Of a stretch of DNA of 13,224 nucleotides, positions 7,413 to 13,224 are shown one piece after another. Under the pieces are notes generated by a model, which was not told where the DNA came from, made no database searches, and was given only the letters and a program-made list of their open reading frames with translations. The stretch's first letter is position 1, and each line of letters begins with the position of its first letter. The translations under genes were made by a program, and so were the position numbers. The DNA comes from Clostridiales bacterium (lineage in GTDB: Bacteria > Bacillota > Clostridia > Lutisporales > Lutisporaceae), in the NCBI GenBank assembly GCA_012842725.1, contig DUSG01000127.1, positions 1-13,224 of the forward strand, given 5' to 3'.

Positions 7413-8231
7413 ATGAGGTTTCTAAGAAATAAGTTGACATTAGCTACTGTAATTATTGCATTTCTATTAATAATTACAGTAGCTACCACGGCTGATGGTA
7501 GGACAAGACCTACAGCCATTGAATCGATATTAGGAAGCATTATCACACCGATTCAAAAAGTATTTTATAAAACAGGTGAATTTTTCAAAAATTCCTTTGG
7601 AACATTAGTTGAATTAAAGAACCTGAAGTCAGAAAATGAGAGATTAAAAGAAGAAGTTGCCAAGCTGAAAGAGGAAAACAGGAAATTATATCAGATGGCA
7701 CTGGAAAATAACAGATTAAGAGCTTTGCTGGATTTTAAGGAAGCTAACCCTCAATATGAATATATTGGAGCGAATATTATTGGAAAAGATCCAGGGAATT
7801 GGTTCGATGTTTTCATTATTGATAAAGGTTCAAAACATAATATTGAAGTAAACGATAGCGTTATTACGGGACAGGGCTTGGTAGGCAGAATAATTGAAGT
7901 TGGTTCAAATTATTCCAAGGTTTTATCCATAATTGATGAGAGGAGCTCTGTTAGCATAATTGTAAATAGGACAAGGGACACGGGCATTGTATCAGGCAGT
8001 ATAGATTCTGAACTTTATGCAATAATGCCTCTTGAATCAGATATAGTAAAAGGTGACGATATAATAACATCTGATTTTAGTACTTTTGAAAAAGGCTTAT
8101 ATATTGGAAAAGTAGAAAGCGTTGAAAGACAAGAAAGAAAGCTGCAAAAGCTCGTTAAAATAAAGACCTCTGTTGATTTCAAAAGGTTGGAAGAAGTGTT
8201 TGTGATTAAAAAAGCTAATACAGCAGAATAA
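7413..8231 (+). CDS. mreC: Rod shape-determining protein MreC
   Basis: MreC is a membrane-anchored scaffold outside the cytoplasm that links MreB/MreD to PBP2. The product has 272 residues from ATG 7413, where GGAG (7399-7402) is 10 bases upstream; GTG 7404 would add three residues but touches that site. One membrane segment (about 8-25) is followed by a coiled coil (about 64-108, rich in Leu, Glu and Lys heptads) and the beta-rich MreC domain, with DPGNWFDVFIIDKGS and VNDSVITGQGLVGRIIEV. It begins 19 bases after mreB. The membrane-segment codons form a perfect 17-bp hairpin, described separately. The frame is intact and of normal length. Confidence 0.95.
   Translation: MRFLRNKLTLATVIIAFLLIITVATTADGRTRPTAIESILGSIITPIQKVFYKTGEFFKNSFGTLVELKNLKSENERLKEEVAKLKEENRKLYQMALENNRLRALLDFKEANPQYEYIGANIIGKDPGNWFDVFIIDKGSKHNIEVNDSVITGQGLVGRIIEVGSNYSKVLSIIDERSSVSIIVNRTRDTGIVSGSIDSELYAIMPLESDIVKGDDIITSDFSTFEKGLYIGKVESVERQERKLQKLVKIKTSVDFKRLEEVFVIKKANTAE
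7441..7485 (+). repeat. Perfect 17-bp inverted repeat inside mreC
   Basis: TAGCTACTGTAATTATT (7441-7457) is followed by an 11-base spacer and its exact reverse complement AATAATTACAGTAGCTA (7469-7485). It starts 28 bases after the mreC start codon and covers the membrane-anchor codons. The peptide here is itself palindromic: ATVIIAFLLIITVAT. In mRNA it would form a stable stem-loop near the 5' end of mreC. Confidence 0.9.
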
Positions 8232-8271
8232 ATATAAATTATTTATAATTTACAATTGGCAGGAGATAAAC

Positions 8272-8784
8272 TTGAGGATTTTTATTATAAGCGTTTTGAT
8301 TATTGTCAATTTTATATTAGAATCAACTATTTTTCAATATACAAGAATATTCGGAATTAAGCCGGATTTCACCATAATACTGATTACATCTTATGCCATA
8401 ATGCGTGGAAGCGGTTATGGAGCTTTTATCGGGCTTGCTTCTGGTTTTTTACAGGATACTTTTTTTGGTTATACAATAGGTATAAATGCATTTTCCTATA
8501 TGATCACAGGCTATCTTATAGGGATATCAAGAGAAAATGTATTTAAAGACAGTTATATACCATCAATCGTCTTTAATTTAGGTGCCGTTTTTATTTATCA
8601 GCATTTGTTTTTCTTAATCACGTATTTTACTAAAATAGACATATCTTATACACATGCTTTTCTAAACATAATCTTGCCTCAAAGTATTTATAATGCTATA
8701 TTAGGACCATTTGCTTATCGATTGATTCTTAAACTTGACGAAAAAAGATTTATGGACAACAAAATATATTTGTTTAGGTGGTAA
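8272..8784 (+). CDS. mreD: Rod shape-determining protein MreD
   Basis: MreD is a small polytopic membrane protein of the elongation complex that partners MreC. The product has 170 residues, mostly hydrophobic, with about five to six helices. GIKPDFTIILITSYAIMRG, GAFIGLASGFLQDTFFG and GINAFSYMITGYLIG match the MreD pattern. Translation starts at TTG 8272, with AGGAG (8261-8265) 6 bases upstream. No better ATG exists nearby, since the first internal Met is well inside the protein. It lies 40 bases after mreC and 3 bases before the PBP2 gene, so it is certainly co-transcribed with the latter. Sequence conservation in MreD is low, so the call leans on context as well as on motifs. Confidence 0.93.
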   Translation: MRIFIISVLIIVNFILESTIFQYTRIFGIKPDFTIILITSYAIMRGSGYGAFIGLASGFLQDTFFGYTIGINAFSYMITGYLIGISRENVFKDSYIPSIVFNLGAVFIYQHLFFLITYFTKIDISYTHAFLNIILPQSIYNAILGPFAYRLILKLDEKRFMDNKIYLFRW

Positions 8785-8787
8785 ATA

Positions 8788-11268
8788 ATGTTAAAGAAGT
8801 ATTTCAGCAACCGACTCAATATAATAAAACTTGTAACAACTATGGTATTCTTTCTTATGATTTTCAAACTGGCAGATTTGCAAATAGTAAAAGGAGATTA
8901 CTATAAACAAAGATCAGAGACTGTAAGGACGAGGAATATCAACATTACAGCTAACAGAGGCAACATAGTTGATAGATATGGCAAACTTTTGGCAGGAAAC
9001 AAGCAAAGTTATTCTTTAAGTATTTTAAAAACTAATGTGTCTGATGAGACAGTCAATGATATAGCACTTACCGTAGCAAATATATTGGAACAAAACGGTG
9101 ATAAATATAAAGACGAAATACCTATTCTTTTAAATCCTGTTAGGTTTACTTATGAAGATGAAGAGATGCAATGGAAGCAGAAATATAGCATTCCTTTTGA
9201 TGCTACACCTGAGGAAGCTTTTAGAAAGCTGAGAGAAGATTATAATATACCAAGAGAGGCCATTGATATTGAAGCCTATTCAATGCTGCAGGAAGATTAT
9301 GAGGTTGAATTGCCTTTTAAGATAGATGAATATGTATACAATTATAAAAAAGAAGAAAATAAGTGGAAAAAGAACAATGGTTTTGCTGAAGAGGACACTG
9401 CTTGGGATGTATTTACCAAGCTTGCGGAAAAATATAAAATTGATTTATCAAAATACACTATAGAGCAAGCTAGAAAAATCATGGCTATAAAGTATCTGCT
9501 GAAACAGAACAAGTATCCTGCTTACGAGCCTATTGAGATAGCAACTAATATCAGTGATGAAACCAGGGCAATAATTGAGGAAAATAAAATATACTTGCCA
9601 GGTGTTCAAATAATGAGTAAACCGCTGAGGTACTATCCCAATGGAGATTTTGCATGTCACATATTAGGATATTTGGGAAAAATAAGTTCTGATTTGCAGG
9701 AATTGATGGAGAAAGGATATACACCTAAAGATATGATCGGAAAGTCAGGCATAGAATACAGTATGGAAGAATATCTAAAGGGCACGGATGGTTCTATGCA
9801 GATAGAAGTAGATGCAAAAGGAACACTTATAGATACAATAGATGTAATAGAACCTATACCTGGAGACACTGTTGTGCTGACAATCGGCTCAAAACTTCAG
9901 AAGGTTGCTGAAGAAGCACTGAAAAGAACTATTGATGAAGTGAGAAATAAAAAACCATATCCTCAGACTTTTTCAGGAGCCGTTGTAGCTATAGATGTTA
10001 ATACTGGGGAAATACTTGCTATGGCTAGTGAACCAAAATTTGACCCAAATCTGTTTGCTTCAGGAATCAGTAGTAAGGATTGGGCTTCATTACAACCTGC
10101 AACAGATGATAGATATGCACCTAAACCGTTAATCAATAATGCTATCTCTTATCCGTTACCTCCGGGTTCTACGTTTAAGATGATAACTGCTGTGGCAGGA
10201 CTTACAGAGAACAAAATAAGTTCTAAAGAATCCATTATCTGCAGAGGCAGATATACAGGTGTTCCAGGGGTATCTCCATCTGATTCCGGCGGAGCTGTTC
10301 ATGGTGGAACTAATTTGCATAAAGCAATTAAAGTATCTTGTAACAACTATTTCTTTGAAACAGGTAGGAGACTTGGCGGAGAGCTTTTTGAAAAATACGC
10401 GGAAATGTTTGGCTTTGGCCAATATACCGGCATAGAGCTGCCTTATGAGTCTAAAGGGATGGTAGAAGGACCTAAACACAAGAAGAAGCTTTATGAGGGT
10501 TATATAGATAGTTATCTGACATATACGGTAAAGTTGCAAAATGAGGAAGCAAAGGAAAAGATAAAGGCAATGATATATGAAAGCCCTGCTCAGAACCAAA
10601 CAACGTATAATTTCTATAGAGAATTAAGAAACAGAATCAGAGAACTAGGAGTTACTGAAGATAGCCATATTGAAAGAATAATATGGTATATTTCGGAAAG
10701 CAGATATCGTCCCGGTGATGTACTAAATGCTGCTATAGGCCAAGGTTTAAACAATGTTACCCCTTTGCAGTTGGCTTCCTATGTAGCAACTATTGCAAAT
10801 GGAGGAATCAGATATAAACCTTATATAGTAAGTAAAGTGATATCATATGATGGTACAGTTAAATTGGAGAAAAAGCCTGAAGTTGTTGAAAAACTGAATG
10901 TTGATCCTAAAGATTTGGCAGCGATAAGGGAGGGTATGTTTGCAGTTACCAATGAGGTTGGTGGAACTGCAAGATATTACTTCTTAGGTTCCAAAGTATC
11001 TGTCGCTGGTAAGACTGGGACTGCAGAAGCCGGAAAATACAGACCGGATCCTATTAATAAACCAAAATATTATGAGAATTATAATGACCATTCCTGGTTT
11101 GTTGCTTTTGCTCCTTATGAAAAACCTGAAATAGCTGTTGCTGCTGTTGTTTTCCAAGGTGGATATGGAAGCGGCGCAGCTCCAATTGCCCGGGCAATAA
11201 TAGAGGAGTATTTGGCTTCTGAAGATGTCAATGATTATATTGTGCCTTATGATGAACTTCAGCCGTAA
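8788..11268 (+). CDS. mrdA: Penicillin-binding protein 2, class B peptidoglycan transpeptidase of the elongation complex
   Basis: This enzyme cross-links peptidoglycan stem peptides during lateral growth. The product has 826 residues, longer than the roughly 630 of E. coli PBP2. A membrane anchor (about 13-30) is followed by a dimerisation/pedestal domain (NRGNIVDRYGKLLA) and the transpeptidase domain with all three active-site motifs: S461-TF-K464, S517-C-N519 and K742-T-G744. There are two additions. Residues about 110-237 are two 64-residue units with matching spacing (Y122, W129, F145, KL147-148 against Y186, W193, F209, KL211-212). A charged stretch of about 75-80 residues (about 562-640) lies between the SxN and KTG motifs. 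No PASTA domains are present. The start ATG 8788 follows TAGGTGGT by 5 bases. The place after mreD argues for PBP2 rather than a sporulation SpoVD-type protein. Confidence 0.95.
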   Translation: MLKKYFSNRLNIIKLVTTMVFFLMIFKLADLQIVKGDYYKQRSETVRTRNINITANRGNIVDRYGKLLAGNKQSYSLSILKTNVSDETVNDIALTVANILEQNGDKYKDEIPILLNPVRFTYEDEEMQWKQKYSIPFDATPEEAFRKLREDYNIPREAIDIEAYSMLQEDYEVELPFKIDEYVYNYKKEENKWKKNNGFAEEDTAWDVFTKLAEKYKIDLSKYTIEQARKIMAIKYLLKQNKYPAYEPIEIATNISDETRAIIEENKIYLPGVQIMSKPLRYYPNGDFACHILGYLGKISSDLQELMEKGYTPKDMIGKSGIEYSMEEYLKGTDGSMQIEVDAKGTLIDTIDVIEPIPGDTVVLTIGSKLQKVAEEALKRTIDEVRNKKPYPQTFSGAVVAIDVNTGEILAMASEPKFDPNLFASGISSKDWASLQPATDDRYAPKPLINNAISYPLPPGSTFKMITAVAGLTENKISSKESIICRGRYTGVPGVSPSDSGGAVHGGTNLHKAIKVSCNNYFFETGRRLGGELFEKYAEMFGFGQYTGIELPYESKGMVEGPKHKKKLYEGYIDSYLTYTVKLQNEEAKEKIKAMIYESPAQNQTTYNFYRELRNRIRELGVTEDSHIERIIWYISESRYRPGDVLNAAIGQGLNNVTPLQLASYVATIANGGIRYKPYIVSKVISYDGTVKLEKKPEVVEKLNVDPKDLAAIREGMFAVTNEVGGTARYYFLGSKVSVAGKTGTAEAGKYRPDPINKPKYYENYNDHSWFVAFAPYEKPEIAVAAVVFQGGYGSGAAPIARAIIEEYLASEDVNDYIVPYDELQP

Positions 11269-11310
11269 GAATATTTTGAAACCACTGAAAACACAAAAAA
11301 CCACTAGAAC

Positions 11311-11335
11311 GTATCAAACGATATTACTTTGATAC
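11311..11335 (+). repeat. Short hairpin downstream of mrdA
   Basis: GTATCAAA (11311-11318) pairs with TTTGATAC (11328-11335) around a 9-base loop, 42 bases after the PBP2 stop. There is no T-run after it, so it is at most a weak transcript-end structure. Confidence 0.4.
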
Positions 11336-11349
11336 TATAACGAAACAGT

Positions 11350-11395
11350 ATAAGCATATGTGTAGTTTACTTTGTTCATTTGCACATATGCTTAT
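11350..11395 (+). terminator. Possible terminator-like hairpin after mrdA
   Basis: ATAAGCATATGTG (11350-11362) pairs perfectly with CACATATGCTTAT (11383-11395) over 13 bp. The 20-base loop is large and the tail is TTTATAG, so this may be a weak terminator about 80 bases after the PBP2 stop. Its right arm is also part of the 17-bp sequence that recurs inverted at 12100-12116, so it may instead be an edge of the repeat array. A fourth partial copy, TAAGCATATG, is at 12059-12068. Confidence 0.4.
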
Positions 11396-11404
11396 TTTAT
11401 AGTT

Positions 11405-11523
11405 ACGTAGCGCTTACGAATTCTCTATTTTGGATTTTGCAAAGAGTCACTAATAAAGTTAATAAAAATGCTCTGTTATATATCTATTTTGTTTTACTAT
11501 ATAGAATAAAGATACTATATATA
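11405..11523 (+). repeat. Truncated foldback-element copy (right half only)
   Basis: From 11411 this stretch aligns without gaps to 11899-12011 over 113 bases, with roughly 80% identity by eye. Shared words include CGCTTACGAATTCT, GCAAAGAGTCAC and TATAGAAT. It corresponds to the right arm of the second full element. The junction TAGCGC-TTACG lacks the hairpin that in the full copy lies between GCGC and GCGC, as if that stem-loop had been deleted between short direct repeats. The left arm is missing. Confidence 0.75.
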
Positions 11524-11526
11524 CAT

Positions 11527-11734
11527 GCATATTAGGTATGTGCTTCACATATAGAAGTTCGCTTTGGCAGCTCTATAGCTTGAACTCGCAAAAAGCCTAA
11601 CGGCATCCAAAGGACATCGTGTCTAAGGGATGCCTAGGCTGGCATCCTTGCCAGCCTTACGGCTTTTTTTGCTCGTTCTGTGCTAAGAACTGCTGACAAA
11701 GCCACAATATATCTTCAGCACATACCTAATATGC
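11527..11734 (+). repeat. Foldback element copy 1
   Basis: The ends are a perfect 17-bp inverted repeat, GCATATTAGGTATGTGC (11527-11543) and GCACATACCTAATATGC (11718-11734). Imperfect pairing continues inward through GCTTTGGCAGC, GAAC and GCAAAAAGCC (11588-11597) against GGCTTTTTTTGC (11661-11672). The centre holds two hairpins. One is GGCATCC (11602-11608) with GGATGCC (11628-11634), with GACA-tcg-TGTC inside; the other is GGCTGGC-atcctt-GCCAGCC (11637-11656). The closing GGC followed by seven T on the + strand, and GGC plus T5 on the - strand, could also end transcription in either direction. No coding potential was seen. Confidence 0.8.
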
Positions 11735-11761
11735 CAAGTTACTGTAAGCACCTCAGTAAAC

Positions 11762-11978
11762 ATAATGGATATATAATATCGCATCGGTTATTAACTTTGA
11801 TAACTCTAATGCTCATCTAAAAGAGAATTCTAACGGTGCAAAACGGGCATCCATGCCCTAAGTTTTGCATTTTTGCGCCTAGCGCGGCCTCCTTGCCGCG
11901 CTTACGAATTCTTTGTTTTGGATTTCGCAAAGAGTCACATACAAAGTTTAAAAAAATGTTCTACTATATATCCATTAT
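11762..11978 (+). repeat. Foldback element copy 2
   Basis: The ends are a perfect 14-bp inverted repeat, ATAATGGATATATA (11762-11775) and TATATATCCATTAT (11965-11978), with patchy pairing of the arms and a closing stem AGAATTC/GAATTCT (11824-11830, 11906-11912). Inside are TGCAAAAC-GGGCAT-cc-ATGCCC-taa-GTTTTGCA (11837-11869) and GCGCGGC-ctcctt-GCCGCGC (11882-11901). It shares with copy 1 the words CTAACGG, GCCTAG and CTTACG; the last two are 24 bases apart in both. The right-arm similarity to the truncated copy runs on to about 12011. Bases 12012-12099 hold nothing else that I can recognise. Confidence 0.8.
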
Positions 11979-12119
11979 ATTTTACTGTATAGAATGAAGT
12001 TACAATATGTGCATCTTATATACAGACATTATTAATTGCTTTGCTTAGAACATTCCTCTAAGCATATGATTATATCTTAAAAAATTACAGTAACTTAAGA
12101 ATAAGCATATGTGCAAGTG

Positions 12120-12285
12120 AGCAAATTGCTGATTTTGCTAGTAACTCTTAGCGAAATATCCCTAGAAAAATCGTATGGGCAGCATGGAAGCTGCCCAAAC
12201 CTTTCTAAGGCAAGGATGCCTTTTGGAAAGCGTTGAATTTTTCTTAGGTTATAAGCTAAAGAGTTGCCAAAATCAATTTTCTGTG
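12120..12285 (-). repeat. Foldback element copy 3, inverted orientation
   Basis: On the - strand, bases 12271 down to 12231 align without gaps to 11563-11603 of copy 1 and 11796-11836 of copy 2, sharing TTTGGCA, CTCT and TAGC words. The arms AATTGCTGATTTTG/ACTCTTAGC (left) and GCTAAAGAGTT/CAAAATCAATT (right) form an imperfect inverted repeat. The centre has GGGCAGC-atggaa-GCTGCCC (12177-12196) and AAGGC-aaggat-GCCTT (12207-12222). The latter reads GGCATCCTTGCC on the - strand, the same core as in copy 1. It ends about 15 bases from the stop of the - strand gene. Confidence 0.7.
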
Positions 12286-12299
12286 AACTATACATAGAT

Positions 12300-13224
12300 T
12301 TATTTTTGTTTCAATATAACTATTTCAACTCCATAACGGCCTGGGTCTATAAATTTGATTTTAGTTTCGCCAAATAGATAAGTTTCATTAAAGACTGGAT
12401 TTGTCTTTGTTTTTGCACAATAATCTGTAAACGCCCAAATGGCTTTCGCATCAGAATCTTTTCCTGTATAATATCTTAAAAGCTCTGCGGTTAAATTCAT
12501 TGTAGTCATTGTTTTTAAATTTTTATATGAACTTCTATTTAAACCCCAATGGTATATACCCAAAACAGGATTATTATTCTCATCTCTAAATACTTTGAAA
12601 GGAGTACCTATAGCAGTTAAATAATAATCACCGTTTTCTGAAAAATTGGTTAGAGTATTTTTTAATATAGTATTGTTAAAATGCTCTATATCTTCTTGTA
12701 ATGTTGTATTTGAAGTCCAAACTCCTACATTTGATATCTCATTAAAACCTACAAGGCCATTATAGACATCTATCATCGAATATCCATCATTATAAGTAGG
12801 AGCTATAAACATATTTGTGTCTACTATATACAAATTTCCCTCTAATCTTACTACATCTTCTAACTTTATTTTGTTTATTCCTGCGCTTTCTTCATCCCAA
12901 GCTATTTCATGTCCTGTTATTTCGGTGAAAAATGTAATTGGAAGATATACTCTTCCATCTTTTGCTAGCACCTTAGCATATAATGGGAGAGCCATCCCAT
13001 AAGGTACTTCCATCAAATCAGAACCTATTCTAAATTTTATTTCGTCACCATATATTATAGCTTGTTCCTCTTGTATCCATTTTACAGATATACCTAAAGC
13101 ATCGGCTATAGCACGAAGTGGTACATACGTTATACCATCTGAATCAAAAGGTTTACCTAGTGATTCCGGGATTACTATAAGTTTACCGTCCAAATAAAGT
13201 TTTGTCGAGTTTTCTGAATAAGGG
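12300..13224 (-). CDS. Stalk-domain (copper amine oxidase N-terminal domain-like) protein, C-terminal part
   Basis: The frame is open to the right edge, so the 5' end, and probably a signal peptide, lie outside; about 307 residues are visible. An internal TTG at 13193 is not a credible start because YSENSTKLYLDGKLIVIPE continues upstream of it. The visible N-terminal part has the two repeats typical of this domain: TYVPLRAIADALGISVKWIQEE and VYLPITFFTEITGHEIAWDEE. Such domains are common in secreted clostridial proteins and, despite the name, do not indicate amine oxidase activity. The remaining 180 or so residues (from about IVDTNMFIAPTYNDGYSMID) match no family I recognise. They contain several aromatic stretches and the tail GRYGVEIVILKQK. 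It converges on mrdA. The function is unknown, probably extracellular. Confidence 0.85.
   Translation of the reverse strand, partial: PYSENSTKLYLDGKLIVIPESLGKPFDSDGITYVPLRAIADALGISVKWIQEEQAIIYGDEIKFRIGSDLMEVPYGMALPLYAKVLAKDGRVYLPITFFTEITGHEIAWDEESAGINKIKLEDVVRLEGNLYIVDTNMFIAPTYNDGYSMIDVYNGLVGFNEISNVGVWTSNTTLQEDIEHFNNTILKNTLTNFSENGDYYLTAIGTPFKVFRDENNNPVLGIYHWGLNRSSYKNLKTMTTMNLTAELLRYYTGKDSDAKAIWAFTDYCAKTKTNPVFNETYLFGETKIKFIDPGRYGVEIVILKQK

Larger units (their letters stand above)
11380..12116. repeat. 17-bp inverted repeats bounding the foldback array
   Basis: TTGCACATATGCTTATT at 11380-11396 and its exact reverse complement at 12100-12116 enclose about 737 bases. The similarity continues inward: AGTTAC follows four bases later on both sides, giving about 30 bases of near-match. 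A second inverted pair, AAGTTACTGTAA (11736-11747) and TTACAGTAACTT (12086-12097), lies inside. No transposase gene lies between them. This resembles the ends of a non-autonomous (MITE-like) element, but no target-site duplication was identified. Confidence 0.5.

Noticed and set aside
8788..11268. SpoVD or another sporulation PBP
   Set aside because: The gene directly follows mreBCD and lacks PASTA domains, which favours the elongation PBP2.
11588..11672. Cloverleaf-like fold suggesting a tRNA
   Set aside because: There is no T-loop GTTCRANYC, no anticodon arm of proper geometry and no acceptor stem of 7 bp; homologous copies nearby show that it is a repeat element.
11405..12285. Possible CRISPR array because of repeated blocks
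   Set aside because: The repeats are over 100 bases long, diverged, few and partly inverted, without uniform spacers or cas genes.
12095..12295. Small open frame on the - strand within foldback copy 3
   Set aside because: It is composed almost wholly of the palindromic repeat and its flanks, with no good start signal; repeat structure explains it better than coding.

Overview
The window is AT-rich, codes mostly on the + strand, and uses strong GGAGG-type ribosome binding sites with frequent TTG and GTG starts. Together with a complete clostridial-type Rnf cluster, a DUF4321-type small membrane protein, maf-radC-mreBCD synteny and a PBP2 with long insertions, this points to an anaerobic, rod-shaped, low-GC member of the Clostridia. 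The genus cannot be fixed from the sequence.

Bases 1-4483 carry the Rnf respiratory complex in the order rnfC (5' end outside the window), D, G, E, A, B. The genes are tightly coupled: rnfD overlaps rnfG and the other gaps are short. The complex couples electron transfer between reduced ferredoxin and NAD+ to ion transport across the membrane. A 14-bp hairpin follows rnfB. Bases 4677-5516 hold a small DUF4321-like membrane protein and maf, a nucleotide pyrophosphatase.

Bases 5647-11268 run radC-mreB-mreC-mreD-mrdA (PBP2), the cell-elongation cluster. MreB filaments, the MreC/MreD membrane partners and the PBP2 transpeptidase build the lateral wall. Notable points are Asn158 in place of the usual Asp in the MreB phosphate-2 motif, a perfect 17-bp hairpin inside the mreC membrane-anchor codons, and an ungapped 64-residue tandem duplication plus a second insertion in PBP2.

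Bases 11269-12299 contain no credible gene. They hold an array of related foldback (imperfectly palindromic) elements: a truncated copy, two full copies in + orientation and a diverged copy in - orientation. Each full copy has long imperfect inverted arms around two short GC-rich hairpins. Between the two + copies one hairpin keeps its pairing through three compensatory base-pair changes around a near-constant loop. The array is bounded by a 17-bp inverted repeat. This is the most interesting non-coding signal in the window.

Bases 12300-13224 on the - strand encode the C-terminal part of a protein with a stalk domain (the so-called copper amine oxidase N-terminal domain). It converges on PBP2 and its 5' end lies beyond the right edge. 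The array therefore separates the wall-elongation operon from an unrelated gene.
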